Source: Flavilitoribacter nigricans DSM 23189 = NBRC 102662
GTDB lineage: Bacteria > Bacteroidota > Bacteroidia > Chitinophagales > Saprospiraceae
Assembly (NCBI RefSeq): GCF_002646595.1
Contig: NZ_PDUD01000051.1
Span: 1-64,000, forward strand
Length of the DNA: 64,000 bases
Direction of reading: 5' to 3'
Shown piece by piece: positions 41,924-52,307 of this stretch (position 1 is the first letter of the stretch; each line of letters begins with the position of its first letter). The position numbers and the translations under genes were made by a program. The notes beneath the pieces are model-generated. The model worked only from the letters and a program-made list of their open reading frames with translations. It made no database searches and was not told the origin of the DNA.

Positions 41924-42315
41924 ATCCCTTCCAATCAAATATTGTCTAACCGGCAACTTTCCGCCGGTAGGGATACCTATTCCCATTTCGGTGGCTCGTT
42001 GTGTTGCCTTCAACGATCTTTTTAATATCAATGCCCCCGGAGCGCCCAGGGTGGTCCCGGGGAGCTTACGCCCGGATCATGTCTCCGAATGGCGCATCCA
42101 TTCCCCCTATCATAATACCACTCTTCCCATCCGAATGTTTTATCCGGTCGGATTTCCCTGTCCTTTTGCTTCATTTGGGGAAGAACCGGGGCCCGGCTCC
42201 CAAAATGTTAATTACGGCACATGAATTGTGAAAAATTGCTACCCTCTTGTTGCCCACTTATCAATACCTTGGCCTTACCTTATCAGGCAGGACATCACAA
42301 TCAAAGTAAAAGACT
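41924..42315. other. Gene-free stretch before the pectin module
   Basis: About 390 bases separate the divergent MBL and GH28 genes. There are short open frames with no start or motif support. An imperfect GC-rich stem (ccccgg..cccgggg) is near 42037-42063. I found no CAATCGATTG copy and no clear TAnnTTTG promoter here. Confidence 0.5.
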
Positions 42316-43758
42316 ATGCTTTTCAAACAGATCCATCGCTTTGCCGCTATATTTTTCGCCGGGCTACTGACCATTGGGGTCGTTGGCTGTAAATCCGCGG
42401 AAACGACCGAAGAAACAACCGACACGACGGACCACTGGGCCGGAATGGAAGCTATTTTGGCGGAGATCAATCCACCGGAATTCCGGGATGCCACTTACGA
42501 TATAACTGAATTCGGCGCCACGGCCGACAGCGACGAAGATGCTTTACCGGCCATCAAGGCGGCCATCGAAGCCTGTGTCGCCGAAGGCGGTGGGCAGGTA
42601 CTCATCCCTCCCGGCAACTATGTCGTGAATGGTCCCATTCACCTGCGCAGCAATATTAACCTCCACGTTGCCGAAGGCGCCAACGTGAAGTTCAGCACCG
42701 AGCCCAGCGATTACCTCCCGGTGGTCATGACCCGCTGGGAAGGTGTGGAGTGCTACAATTACTCGGCGCTGATCTACGCTTACGAGCAGGAAAATATCGC
42801 CATCACGGGTACGGGTACCCTGGACGGGCAGGCCAGTGAGGAAAACTGGTGGCCCTGGTGCGGAAAGGGCTACGGCCACGAGGAGGGCATGCCCAGCCAG
42901 ATGGACGACCACAGCCGGCCGAAACTATACGGCTGGAACGACCGGGAAGTGCCCGTTGAGGAACGCATCCTCGGCGAAGGTTCCTACCTACGCCCCAATT
43001 TCATTCAACCGTATAAGTGTAAAAATATTCTCATCGACGGCCCCACCCTGCGCAACTCCCCCATGTGGGTGATGAATCCGGTGTTGAGTGAGAACGTCAC
43101 CATCCAGAATGTGACCGTGATCAGCCACGGCCCCAACAGCGACGGCTGCGATCCCGAAAGCTGCAAAAACGTACTGATCAAGAACTGCTTTTTCGATACC
43201 GGCGACGATTGTATTGCCCTGAAATCCGGACGTAATCAGGACGGCCGCAATATCGGACGCCCCATCGAGAACGTCATTGTGCAGGGCTGCGAAATGAAGG
43301 ACGGTCACGGCGGTGTGGTGATCGGCAGCGAAGTCAGCGGCGGCGCCCGGAACATCTACGCTGAGAATTGCACGATGGACAGTCCCAATCTGGACCGCGC
43401 CATCCGGGTCAAGACCAACAAGATCCGGGGCGGTACCATCGAAAACCTGTTTTTCCGGAACATTACCGTTGGTGAGGTCAAAGAGGCCGTGGTCCGGATC
43501 AATATGCGGTACGCGATCTTTTCCGATGCCACCCAGGAATACATTCCCGAGATCAATAACATCTACGTCGAGAATGTCACCTCGAAGAAGAGTAAATACG
43601 GCGTCCTGATCGACGGTTACAGCGACGAACACCCGGTCAAAGGATTGCACCTGAAGAATTGCCGCTTCGACGGAGTAGCGGATGGCAACAAGATCGAATA
43701 CGCCACTGATCTCAGTTTCGAAGATTATTATTTGAACGGCGAACTCGTTCAGCAGTAA
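42316..43758 (+). CDS. GH28 polygalacturonase-type lipoprotein
   Basis: A 480-residue lipoprotein (signal ending VVGC, C25) with a right-handed parallel beta-helix. The GH28 active-site set is complete: NSDG with D276, DTGDDC with D297/D298, GHGG with H331 and RVK at 364-366. The start of the helix, YDITEFGATADSDED, is the classical family opening. It hydrolyses galacturonic-acid linkages in homogalacturonan or rhamnogalacturonan; exo or endo mode is not visible. It is the first gene of the pectin operon, followed by CE12 after 63 bases that contain a hairpin. Confidence 0.95.
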   Translation: MLFKQIHRFAAIFFAGLLTIGVVGCKSAETTEETTDTTDHWAGMEAILAEINPPEFRDATYDITEFGATADSDEDALPAIKAAIEACVAEGGGQVLIPPGNYVVNGPIHLRSNINLHVAEGANVKFSTEPSDYLPVVMTRWEGVECYNYSALIYAYEQENIAITGTGTLDGQASEENWWPWCGKGYGHEEGMPSQMDDHSRPKLYGWNDREVPVEERILGEGSYLRPNFIQPYKCKNILIDGPTLRNSPMWVMNPVLSENVTIQNVTVISHGPNSDGCDPESCKNVLIKNCFFDTGDDCIALKSGRNQDGRNIGRPIENVIVQGCEMKDGHGGVVIGSEVSGGARNIYAENCTMDSPNLDRAIRVKTNKIRGGTIENLFFRNITVGEVKEAVVRINMRYAIFSDATQEYIPEINNIYVENVTSKKSKYGVLIDGYSDEHPVKGLHLKNCRFDGVADGNKIEYATDLSFEDYYLNGELVQQ

Positions 43759-43778
43759 GGCAAACTTCCAACTCGTTC

Positions 43779-43806
43779 CCGGCGATGCAAGGCCCCGCAT
43801 CGCCGG
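43779..43806 (+). other. Intercistronic hairpin between GH28 and CE12
   Basis: A perfect 10-bp stem (ccggcgatgc / gcatcgccgg) with an 8-base loop and no T tract, 15 bases before the CE12 start. It could stabilise or process the mRNA, or set the ratio of the two proteins. Confidence 0.6.
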
Positions 43807-43821
43807 TCAAAATATTGCTAC

Positions 43822-44592
43822 ATGAAGATCCAATCTAAGATCAGTTTGCTCCTCACCGGCCTGGTGTTGGCAGCAATGGTGCTGGCCGCTATGGCCTTCA
43901 GTACCAAACCACCTACCGTTTACCTCATCGGGGATTCGACGATGGCCAACAAGGAAGGAACAATAGAAGAAAATCCGGAAAGAGGCTGGGGGCAGGCCCT
44001 GCAGCAATATTTCCAACCTACGGTCTCCGTACAGAATCACGCCGTCAACGGACGAAGTTCCAAGAGTTTCATCGACGAGGGGCGCTGGGATAAAGTACTG
44101 GAAAGCCTGCAGGCCGGGGATTACGTCATGATCCAGTTTGGCCACAATGATCAGAAATATAAAGATCCGAAGCGCTACACCAACCCCACAACGACCTATT
44201 ACCACAACCTGAGCCGCTTTGTCCGGGAAACCCGTGAGAAAGGAGCGACGCCTATTCTGCTGACGTCTATTGTCCGCCGGAATTTCAACGAGTTCGGCAC
44301 CCTGGAAGATACCCACGGGATCTACCCCCTGATCGTCCGCCAGGTGGCCGGTGATCTGGACGTATTCTTTATCGATCACCTGTACGCCACCGAGACCATC
44401 GTGCGGGAACGGGGCGAGGAACCTTCCAAAGATATTTATCTCTGGTTCGAACCGGGGGAACACGACCGCTGGCCCGACGGCCGCCAGGACAATACGCATC
44501 TCTCTCCCGAAGGCGCTGATCTCTACGCCAGGATCGTGGCGAATGCCATCCTGGATTCGCGCCTGCCATTACGGGAATACATCAAGGATTAA
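43822..44592 (+). CDS. CE12 rhamnogalacturonan acetylesterase (SGNH hydrolase)
   Basis: A 256-residue protein with an N-terminal signal (hydrophobic 8-25). The four SGNH blocks are present: GDST with nucleophile S39, NGRSSKSFIDEGRW, FGHNDQK, and DNTHLSPEGA with D223 and H226. The NGRSSKSF form of block II is typical of CE12 rhamnogalacturonan acetylesterases, which remove acetyl groups from galacturonate in rhamnogalacturonan I or pectin. It probably acts in the periplasm alongside GH28 and the esterase at 46407. It lies between GH28 and GH43 on the same strand. Confidence 0.92.
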   Translation: MKIQSKISLLLTGLVLAAMVLAAMAFSTKPPTVYLIGDSTMANKEGTIEENPERGWGQALQQYFQPTVSVQNHAVNGRSSKSFIDEGRWDKVLESLQAGDYVMIQFGHNDQKYKDPKRYTNPTTTYYHNLSRFVRETREKGATPILLTSIVRRNFNEFGTLEDTHGIYPLIVRQVAGDLDVFFIDHLYATETIVRERGEEPSKDIYLWFEPGEHDRWPDGRQDNTHLSPEGADLYARIVANAILDSRLPLREYIKD

Positions 44593-44665
44593 TCTGGTGG
44601 GAACGGGCGGTTCCCACTTTCCGGTAAAGACTATCCGTGTCATACCTTTTAGCAAAAGCATTGTG

Positions 44666-46279
44666 ATGTCATCAGTTTTAAAAACATCCCTTCTTTGCAT
44701 ATCGATCATCCTGGGAACCTGCCCGTCTGGACTCGGGCAGGTTTACCAACCTGACCTGGGCAATGGCCGCTACCAGAACCCGATCATCCACGCGGATTAT
44801 TCCGATCCGGATGTGGTCCGGGTCGGTGAAGATTTTTTCATGGTCTCTTCGAGTTTCAACTGCGTACCCGGTCTGCCGCTGCTTCACTCCAAAGACCTCG
44901 TAAATTGGGAGATCGTCAACTACGTCATTCAGGACGAACTGCCTCCCGGCGAGGTATTCGATCAGCCCCAGCACGGCAACGGCGTATGGGCGCCGTCCAT
45001 TCGCTACCATGCCGGCTGGTACTACGTTTTCTACGGCGATCCGGATTTCGGCATCTACCGGGTCCGGACCCGAGACCCCTGGGGCAAATGGGAAAAGCCG
45101 CATCTGGTAAAAGCAGCCAAAGGCTGGATCGACCCCTGCCCGTTCTGGGATGAAGACGGCAATGCTTACCTGGTACACGCCTTTGCCGGTAGCCGGGCCG
45201 GCGTAAAAAGCGTACTGATCCTGCACCGAATGGATACTGAGGCCATTGAACTGCTGGACGACGGCGTCCTGGTCTTTGACGGCCACGCCAACCATCCCAC
45301 TATCGAAGGACCAAAAATGTATAAACGCAACGGCTATTACTATATCTTCGCGCCGGGCGGCGGGGTCGAATTGGGCTGGCAGACCGTGCTGCGTTCCAAA
45401 AATATCTACGGCCCTTACGAAGACAAGATCGTACTCGAAACGGGTGATACGGAGATCAACGGGCCCCACCAGGGTGCCTGGGTGGAACTGGCAAACGGCG
45501 AGAGCTGGTTCATTCACTTCCAGGATAAACGCGCCTACGGGCGCATCGTACACCTGCAACCGGCCGTCTGGAAAGACGACTGGATCGTGATCGGCCAGGA
45601 TAAGAATGGCGACGGTACCGGCAACCCGGTGCTGGAATGGCAAAAACCGAACGTTGGCCGGACCTATCCCCGGGCCGTTCCCCAGACTTCGGATGAATTC
45701 AACCATCCCCAACTGGGTCGACAATGGCAATGGCACGGCAACCCCAAACCGACCTGGATCTTTCCGACCAATAATGGCACGCTGCGCATGAATCCGGTGA
45801 TCCTGGATCCCGCACGGGCCAGTTTGTGGGAAGCTCCTAATCTATTGCTACAGAAATTCCCGGCCGAATCCTTCACTGCTACCACCAAGCTGGATTTCAC
45901 CGCCAATCAGGACAGTGAGACGATCGGTCTGATCGTTATGGGGCTGGATTACGCCTATATCGGTCTGAAACGGGAAGGGGAAAAACTATTCCTGATCAAA
46001 GCCAATTGCAAAGATACCGAGCGGGGCGGCAGGGAGCAGGAAGAATTGCGAAAACCGTTGGACACGGGTGCCGTGCATCTCCGCGTTTCGGTGCGGGAGG
46101 GTGGCAAATGCACTTTTGCCTACAGCCTGGATGGGCAGGACTACCGGGATTTCGGCAACACCTTTACCGCCCGGGAAGGCAAATGGATCGGCGCTAAGGT
46201 TGGCCTGTTTTCCGTACGGGATAAACACCAGAACGACGGCGGCTATACCGATATCGACTGGTTCCGGATCACCGAGTAG
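44666..46279 (+). CDS. GH43 glycosidase with C-terminal beta-sandwich (pectin side chains)
   Basis: The ATG at 44666 (MSSVLKTSLL) opens a signal peptide (to about G24) and gives 537 residues; the frame reaches back into CE12 without function. The propeller contains the GH43 triad D47 (YSDPDVV), D156 (GWIDPCPF) and E214 (IEGPKMY). The last 190 residues are the GH43_C2-like domain (from about DEFNHPQLG). It is clearly a different paralogue from the GH43 at 9532. In this pectin operon it may release arabinose, xylose or galactose from rhamnogalacturonan side chains; the choice cannot be made from sequence. Confidence 0.93.
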   Translation: MSSVLKTSLLCISIILGTCPSGLGQVYQPDLGNGRYQNPIIHADYSDPDVVRVGEDFFMVSSSFNCVPGLPLLHSKDLVNWEIVNYVIQDELPPGEVFDQPQHGNGVWAPSIRYHAGWYYVFYGDPDFGIYRVRTRDPWGKWEKPHLVKAAKGWIDPCPFWDEDGNAYLVHAFAGSRAGVKSVLILHRMDTEAIELLDDGVLVFDGHANHPTIEGPKMYKRNGYYYIFAPGGGVELGWQTVLRSKNIYGPYEDKIVLETGDTEINGPHQGAWVELANGESWFIHFQDKRAYGRIVHLQPAVWKDDWIVIGQDKNGDGTGNPVLEWQKPNVGRTYPRAVPQTSDEFNHPQLGRQWQWHGNPKPTWIFPTNNGTLRMNPVILDPARASLWEAPNLLLQKFPAESFTATTKLDFTANQDSETIGLIVMGLDYAYIGLKREGEKLFLIKANCKDTERGGREQEELRKPLDTGAVHLRVSVREGGKCTFAYSLDGQDYRDFGNTFTAREGKWIGAKVGLFSVRDKHQNDGGYTDIDWFRITE

Positions 46280-46406
46280 TTTTGGTTTTGAACAGATCCG
46301 GAAATTTGGATTCGGGATCCCGGCTAATTGTAGGCCCTAAAATGGAAGAAGCGTAATTGAGTAACTTGGCGGCAACATTTGAACACCGGCAAAACAGATT
46401 ATCAAC

Positions 46407-47369
46407 ATGGAAAAATATCATATCCACTTACGCACTGTCCTGGCTTTTGTAGGGCTGATCGGTTTATTACCGGCAGTTTCCAGTGCCCAGTCCGCCACCT
46501 ACCCGGTTGATTCCACCTACACGGTAAAAGGATCCTACGAAAAAATGGTGCAATACCGGCCGGATATCGTGACCGCGCTGGGCGTAGTGGACGAATACAT
46601 CAACACCACACCCGATGTCGTCTACAAATCCATCGGCGAGCGGAAGTTACACCTGGATATCTACGGGCCGAGAACGCCAGGCAAAAAACCGGCTCCGATC
46701 ATTTTTATGATCCACGGCGGCGGCTGGAGTTCCGGAACCAAATCCCACATGGATGCCATGGCGCGGGACCTTGCGTTCAACGGTTACCTCGCCGTGGCGG
46801 TCGAATACCGCCTAAGTCCGGAGATCCAGTACCCAGCCGGGATTGAGGACCTGCAGGATGCCGTACAATGGATCGCGGAGAACGGTGCCCGTTACGGAGG
46901 CGACGGGAAAAAGATCGTGGTACTCGGAGCATCGGCGGGCGCGCATCTGGCCTCCTTCCTGGGCACTACCGAGAACGACCTGCTGCCGTACAAGCAACAG
47001 AAAAGTCGCTACATCAAAGGGATCGTCAACATTGACGGCATTGTATCCTTTATCCATCCGGAAGCCAGCCAGGAGGGCAAATCCGCCGGGCGCTGGCTGG
47101 GAGGGGGCCGCGATACCCACTGGCACAACTGGACGGAGGCTTCTCCCCTGGAATACGTCGATAAAAAATCACCGCCCATCCTCTTCGTCAACGGCGCGTA
47201 TCCGCGTTTCCACGCCGGGCGGGACAGCCTGGTTGCCCGCTATCAGGATTACGGTACTTACTACCATATCTTCGAGTTTTCCGATGCCCCGCATACTTTC
47301 TGGTTTTTCTACCCCTGGTACAACCCCATGATGTATAAGATCCTCGACTTTCTTGACCACATTCTCTGA
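46407..47369 (+). CDS. Alpha/beta-hydrolase esterase, probable pectin deacetylase
   Basis: A 320-residue protein with a signal peptide (to about A27). It has the oxyanion-hole motif HGGGW (103-107), the nucleophile elbow GASAG with S176, and a C-terminal DAPHTFW with D293 and H296. This is the hormone-sensitive-lipase/BD-FAE-like class, to which many carbohydrate esterases belong. Its location between GH43 and PL1 in a pectin operon suggests removal of acetyl or feruloyl groups from pectin or oligogalacturonides. The substrate is inferred from context only. Confidence 0.85.
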   Translation: MEKYHIHLRTVLAFVGLIGLLPAVSSAQSATYPVDSTYTVKGSYEKMVQYRPDIVTALGVVDEYINTTPDVVYKSIGERKLHLDIYGPRTPGKKPAPIIFMIHGGGWSSGTKSHMDAMARDLAFNGYLAVAVEYRLSPEIQYPAGIEDLQDAVQWIAENGARYGGDGKKIVVLGASAGAHLASFLGTTENDLLPYKQQKSRYIKGIVNIDGIVSFIHPEASQEGKSAGRWLGGGRDTHWHNWTEASPLEYVDKKSPPILFVNGAYPRFHAGRDSLVARYQDYGTYYHIFEFSDAPHTFWFFYPWYNPMMYKILDFLDHIL

Positions 47370-47379
47370 AAACCGATCC

Positions 47380-48696
47380 ATGCGATTACTGATCATTTGC
47401 TGTTTGCTGCTGAATTTTTCACTCTACAGTCAGGAACCTACCCTCGCTTTTCCGGGTGCCGAAGGCTACGGCCGCTTTACCAACGGCGGCCGGGGCGGAC
47501 AGGTCCTATTTGTGGATAACCTCAGCGATAGCGGGCCGGGCAGTCTGCGGGCAGCCGTGGAATCGAAAGGAGCCCGCATCGTACTGTTCCGGGTATCCGG
47601 GACCATCCGGCTCGAAAAACCGCTGAAGATCAAAAATGACAGTATCACGATTGCCGGGCAGAGTGCTCCCGGCGACGGTATTTGTCTGCGCGACCAAACT
47701 TTCGTGATCGACGCCGATGAGGTCATCATCCGCTTTATGCGCTTCCGCCTGGGCGATGCCAGCGATACCGAAGGCGACGCCATGAACGGCCGCATGCACA
47801 GGAACATCATCGTGGATCACTGTTCCTTTAGCTGGAGTACCGACGAATGTCTCTCGCTCTACACCAACGAGCAGATCAGCCTCCAGTGGAATATCATTGC
47901 GGAGAGCCTCAACCATTCCGTCCACGAAAAAGGGGCCCACGGCTACGGCGGGATCTGGGGCGGCGTAAAAGCCAGCTTTCACCACAACCTCATCGCCCAC
48001 CACAACAGCCGGAATCCACGGCTGTCGGGACTTACCGTACGCGGCGATATTCCCAACCGGCAACTGGATTTTTACAACAACGTCATTTACAACTGGCGCA
48101 GCAACAGCATCTACGGTAACGAAGCCGGAGAGGCCAACATTGTCAATAATTATTTCAAACCGGGACCAGCCACTCCGAAAAGTAAAAACGATCGCATCAT
48201 GGATCCGTCCCTGCATCCGATGGGCAAGATCTACGTTGCCGGCAATTATGTATACGGCCACCCCGGAGTGAGTGCCGATAACTGGAACGGTGGCATCCAT
48301 ACCGATCATCCGGATTCCGCCTTCCACGCCACGCCCTTTGCCTTGGATCCCGATCAACTCGCACCGGCCGTCGAGGCTTATACTTCCGTATTGCTGTACG
48401 CCGGGGCTTCCCTGCATCGGGATGCCGTAGACACCCGGGTGGTGGAAGAGGTCCATCGGGGGATCGCCCATTTCAAGGGTTCGAAAACGGCCTATCCGGG
48501 GATCATCGATTCGCAGCAGGATGTCGGTGGCTGGCCGGAACTGCAATCCTATCCCTACCCCAACGATACGGATGGAGATGGTCTGCCCGACCGCTGGGAA
48601 ACGAACAATGGGTACGATCCGACATCGGCCGCTGGCGCATCCCGGGCTGTGGAAGCTTACCTCAACGAACTGGTGGAACACGTTGCCGGACACTGA
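47380..48696 (+). CDS. PL1-family pectate lyase
   Basis: The start at 47380 (MRLLIICC) is 10 bases past the previous stop and begins a signal peptide (to about S17). The 438-residue beta-helix opens with FPGAEGYGRFTNGGRGG, includes IVDHCSFSWSTDE with calcium-type aspartates, and RNPRLSG with the catalytic-type arginines R211 and R214. A short dockerin/calcium-like DTDGDGLPDRWE is near the C-terminus (about 400). PL1 enzymes cut de-esterified polygalacturonate by beta-elimination. It is homologous to the N-terminal part of the fusion at 59583 but has no T9SS tail, so it probably remains in the periplasm. Confidence 0.93.
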   Translation: MRLLIICCLLLNFSLYSQEPTLAFPGAEGYGRFTNGGRGGQVLFVDNLSDSGPGSLRAAVESKGARIVLFRVSGTIRLEKPLKIKNDSITIAGQSAPGDGICLRDQTFVIDADEVIIRFMRFRLGDASDTEGDAMNGRMHRNIIVDHCSFSWSTDECLSLYTNEQISLQWNIIAESLNHSVHEKGAHGYGGIWGGVKASFHHNLIAHHNSRNPRLSGLTVRGDIPNRQLDFYNNVIYNWRSNSIYGNEAGEANIVNNYFKPGPATPKSKNDRIMDPSLHPMGKIYVAGNYVYGHPGVSADNWNGGIHTDHPDSAFHATPFALDPDQLAPAVEAYTSVLLYAGASLHRDAVDTRVVEEVHRGIAHFKGSKTAYPGIIDSQQDVGGWPELQSYPYPNDTDGDGLPDRWETNNGYDPTSAAGASRAVEAYLNELVEHVAGH

Positions 48697-49015
48697 TCCG
48701 CAAGACCAGTAAGGATACCTCTCACCAGTAGCCTTCCTCCTTCACTATTCATTTTTTCACCTTGCCTTGCGGAGGTGAATGCCCCTCATTCCTTACCTCC
48801 GAAACCGCCGGAGAGGCCTTATTTTCCTACTAAAACCGCTATTGGCAGCGCCGTTCCCGGATATCCGCCAACCGTTAGCTCCTACCCGGCTTCCGCAGCC
48901 CTTCATGTTAGATTATGCAGCATATTTGTTAATTAATGCGCGCTCCTTATGGCCTTGCTGTTTGTAGGTTTGTAATAATAATTCGCACCCTTGCTTCATT
49001 ACGAAATTTCATATT
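48697..49015 (+). promoter_or_regulatory. Upstream region of the pectin susC, with a -7-like element
   Basis: This 319-base stretch has no gene. TAGGTTTG at 48965-48972 matches the Bacteroidota -7 consensus 44 bases before the start codon, but no TTTG stands at the right distance upstream. An imperfect stem (ggaggtgaatg / cattccttacctcc) at about 48770-48799 may be a weak terminator for PL1. There is no CAATCGATTG copy, so control differs from the xylan operon. Confidence 0.4.
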
Positions 49016-52000
49016 ATGATGCTAAAAAATACTAAGAATAGATTTGGTTGTATTCTGGTGCTTTTGTTGTTCGGCTTTACGATCGGACACGCGCAAAGAA
49101 CCATATCGGGAACCGTAACCGATGAAGAAGACCAACCCCTGATCGGTGTCAACGTCCAACTGTTGAATACCACCGAAGGAACCATTACCGATGTGGACGG
49201 TTCCTACTCGATTGCCGCCAGTACCGGAGACACCCTGGTGTTCTCTTACATTGGATTTGTAAATCAAAAAATTGCCGTTTCTGCCCAAAGTACGATCGAC
49301 GTGCAGCTGTCTACGGACGCCAATGTGCTCGACGAAGTGGTCGTACTGGGTTATAACTCCGTGAAACGATCGGACCTCACCGGTTCGGTAGCTTCTCTGC
49401 GGGGCGATCAGATCAAAAAGATCCCCGTTGCAAGTGCCGCCGATGCCATCAAGGGACGCCTGCCGGGTGTGAATGTATTCACCACGGACGGTTCGCCGGA
49501 TGCCGAGGTGGTGATCCGCGTGCGGGGCGGCGGCTCTATTACGCAGGATAACTCTCCGCTTTACGTGGTGGACGGGTTTATCGTGAACAGTATTCGCGAT
49601 ATTCCACCGACCGATATCGAAAGTATCAACGTGCTGAAGGATGCGGCAGCAACGGCCATCTACGGTGCTCAGGCCTCCAACGGGGTGATCGTGATCACGA
49701 CCAAGCAGCCGACGGCCGGTAAGATCTCGGTTTCTTATAACGGCTTTCTGCAGTCCAAGGAACTGCCCGGCGATCGCCGCTACGAAGTACTGGATCCCTA
49801 CGAGTTCGTGCTGGCCAATTACGAATACGCCGCGGTGCAGTCGCAGGCGGCTCTGGATAACTTCGAACGCTTCTTCGGCGTATACGATGACCTGGAACTC
49901 TACCAGAACCGACCGGGTACCGACTGGCAGGAAGAGCTCTTCGGCCAACCGACGCTGTCCCAGTACCACAACTTCTCAATTTCCGGTGGTACGGAGCGCA
50001 CTAAAGTCAGCCTGAGCCTGACCAATAACAACGACGAAGGCCTGATGCTGAATTCCGGCTTCCTGCGGAACGCCATCAACTTCAAGCTGGATCAGAAGCT
50101 GTCCAACTCCCTGACTTTTGAAGCTTCCGCCCGGATCACCAATACGGTCGTAGACGGTGCTGGTACTTCTGGAAACGCCCAGATCAATATTAAGGATGCC
50201 GTACAGACCCGTCCGGTAAACGGTATCGCCGATGAACTGATCATCGACCTGAATACCGTGGACCCGAACGACGACTTTCAGTCTTTCATCCGCAGTCTGG
50301 TCAGCCCCACCGAACTGGCGGCTCAGGACTGGCGGAAACGGACCACCAATGATTACATCATCAACGCCGCCCTGAACTGGGACATCCTAGATAACCTGAG
50401 TGTGAAGAGTACCTTTACCACGTCCAAGCGCTTCGACGAGAACCTCCGTTTTTACGGACCGCTTACCGGCGAATCCTTCAACAACGGCGGCAACCTGCCA
50501 CTGGGGGTTAAGACCAATAATGATCGCGACTCCTACCGCTGGCTGAACACGGTTTCCTACCGGCTCAACAGTACCGGTCCTTACCAACTGGACTTCATCG
50601 CCGGCCACGAGATCTACTCCAACGGCGGCACCTACAGTCTGGTCAGAGCGGAGGATTTCCGCCTGAGTATTACCCCGGAGGAACTGTTCGCCAATATGAC
50701 CTTCGGACGGACGGACCGGCTGGAAACGGCCGACCTGACGAATTCCAACCGGATCTCTTTCTTCGGTAGAGCGAATTTCCAGATCAACAACAAATACCTC
50801 ATCACCGGTACGCTGCGCTCCGATGCATCCTCCAAATTCTCGGCCGACAATCGCGTGGGTATCTTCCCCGCCGTAGCCCTCGGTTGGAAAATTTCGGAAG
50901 AAGGCTTTCTGCGGGACAGTCGCGCCATCGATGAGCTGAAACTGAGAGTGAGCTACGGGGAAACCGGTAACGACCGGATCGACGCTACGGCCACCCAGTT
51001 CCTGTTTGCCGGTTCTACCAACCGCGGCCCCGGCTTCGGCAATACCGACAACGCCTATTATACCCCCAGTGAGAGTACCCTTTACAACCCGGACCTGAAA
51101 TGGGAAACGACCGTTAACCGCAACATCGGTCTGGACTTCTCTTTCTTCAACGGGAAGATCGTCGGTAGCTTCGACGCTTATCAAAACACAACGAAAGACC
51201 TGTTACTACGCTCCGCGATTCCTTCCAACACCGGTTTCTCCACTCAGTGGAACAACATCGGTACGACCTCCAACCGCGGGGTGGAATTGGGATTGTCCGC
51301 TTATTTGATCGACCGGGGAGACTTCTCCCTGTCTGCCAACTTCAACATCGGGGTAAACCGGGCCAAAGTGGAAGCCCTGGACGGTACCGACGAACGTTTC
51401 TTCCAGTCTAACTGGGCCAGTACCGACCTGCGGGACCGCGACGATTACTACCTGCGGGTAGGCGGCAAACTGGGAGACATTTTCGGCTACGTAACCGACG
51501 GATACTACTCAACGAGCGATTTCTCCAGCTACGATGAAGTGACCGGACGCTATACCCTCGCCGACGGCGTAGCCGATGCCAGCGGTACGGTGGGTAATAC
51601 CAACATCCGGCCGGGATTCCTGAAACTGAAAGACCTGAACGGCGACGGCATCATCAACAGTGAAGACCGTACCGTGATCGGTAATGCCCTACCGCTGCAC
51701 CAGGGTGGTTTTGGGTTTGACGCCCGTTGGAAAGGATTTGACGCCTCCGTGTTCTTCAACTGGTCTTACGGCAACGACATCTACAATACCGGTAAGATCC
51801 AATACAACCAGTTCCGCCGGGTGACCTACGGCAACGTACTGAACACCATGAGTCTGGACAATCGCTTCAGTTACCTCGATATCGACGGTTCACTGACCGG
51901 AATGCCGGGTGGTATCGTTACGGACCTGGATCAACTGGCGCGCCTGAACGATGGAAAAGAGATGTGGTCACTGAGCAGCTTCGGTATCGCTCAGGCCACC

Positions 52001-52279
52001 ATCCATTCCTGGGCCGTGGAAGACGGGTCTTTCCTGCGCCTGAATAACCTGTCCGTAGGTTATTCCCTGCCGGCTTCGGTACTGCGGCCGATCGGGATCT
52101 CCCAGGTTCGGATCTACGTAACGGGCAACAACCTTAAGCTGTGGACCAACTACACCGGTTATGATCCGGAAGTAAGTACCACCCGCAGTTCTTCTTATTC
52201 CGGACTGACTCCCGGTGTGGATTATTCCGGTTTCCCCCGTAGCCGTTCCTATACGGTGGGTGTAAACGTGACTTTCTAA
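49016..52279 (+). CDS. SusC-like TonB-dependent outer-membrane transporter (pectin)
   Basis: A 1087-residue outer-membrane protein; ATG 49019 is an equally good start. Signal peptide (to about A26), carboxypeptidase-regulatory-like domain (about 28-103, ISGTVTDEEDQPLIGVNV), DEVVVLGYN motif, plug (about 115-225, LKDAAATAIYGAQASNGVIVI), then a barrel that ends GFPRSRSYTVGVNVTF with terminal phenylalanine. It should import oligogalacturonides or other pectin fragments. The SusD starts 28 bases downstream. Its position among GH28, PL1 and CE8 genes is the only evidence for the substrate. Confidence 0.96.
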   Translation: MMLKNTKNRFGCILVLLLFGFTIGHAQRTISGTVTDEEDQPLIGVNVQLLNTTEGTITDVDGSYSIAASTGDTLVFSYIGFVNQKIAVSAQSTIDVQLSTDANVLDEVVVLGYNSVKRSDLTGSVASLRGDQIKKIPVASAADAIKGRLPGVNVFTTDGSPDAEVVIRVRGGGSITQDNSPLYVVDGFIVNSIRDIPPTDIESINVLKDAAATAIYGAQASNGVIVITTKQPTAGKISVSYNGFLQSKELPGDRRYEVLDPYEFVLANYEYAAVQSQAALDNFERFFGVYDDLELYQNRPGTDWQEELFGQPTLSQYHNFSISGGTERTKVSLSLTNNNDEGLMLNSGFLRNAINFKLDQKLSNSLTFEASARITNTVVDGAGTSGNAQINIKDAVQTRPVNGIADELIIDLNTVDPNDDFQSFIRSLVSPTELAAQDWRKRTTNDYIINAALNWDILDNLSVKSTFTTSKRFDENLRFYGPLTGESFNNGGNLPLGVKTNNDRDSYRWLNTVSYRLNSTGPYQLDFIAGHEIYSNGGTYSLVRAEDFRLSITPEELFANMTFGRTDRLETADLTNSNRISFFGRANFQINNKYLITGTLRSDASSKFSADNRVGIFPAVALGWKISEEGFLRDSRAIDELKLRVSYGETGNDRIDATATQFLFAGSTNRGPGFGNTDNAYYTPSESTLYNPDLKWETTVNRNIGLDFSFFNGKIVGSFDAYQNTTKDLLLRSAIPSNTGFSTQWNNIGTTSNRGVELGLSAYLIDRGDFSLSANFNIGVNRAKVEALDGTDERFFQSNWASTDLRDRDDYYLRVGGKLGDIFGYVTDGYYSTSDFSSYDEVTGRYTLADGVADASGTVGNTNIRPGFLKLKDLNGDGIINSEDRTVIGNALPLHQGGFGFDARWKGFDASVFFNWSYGNDIYNTGKIQYNQFRRVTYGNVLNTMSLDNRFSYLDIDGSLTGMPGGIVTDLDQLARLNDGKEMWSLSSFGIAQATIHSWAVEDGSFLRLNNLSVGYSLPASVLRPIGISQVRIYVTGNNLKLWTNYTGYDPEVSTTRSSSYSGLTPGVDYSGFPRSRSYTVGVNVTF

Positions 52280-52307
52280 ATTGGAACCCTTGAAAATTAC
52301 AACAAAT

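Noticed and set aside
41015-42025. Plus-strand open frame (336 codons) over the MBL gene
   Set aside because: The minus-strand protein has the full MBL metal motif; the plus frame begins inside the tandem repeat and has none.
46407-47369. Lipase or carboxylesterase of lipid metabolism
   Set aside because: Signal peptide and position inside the pectin operon favour a carbohydrate esterase, although the fold alone would allow either.
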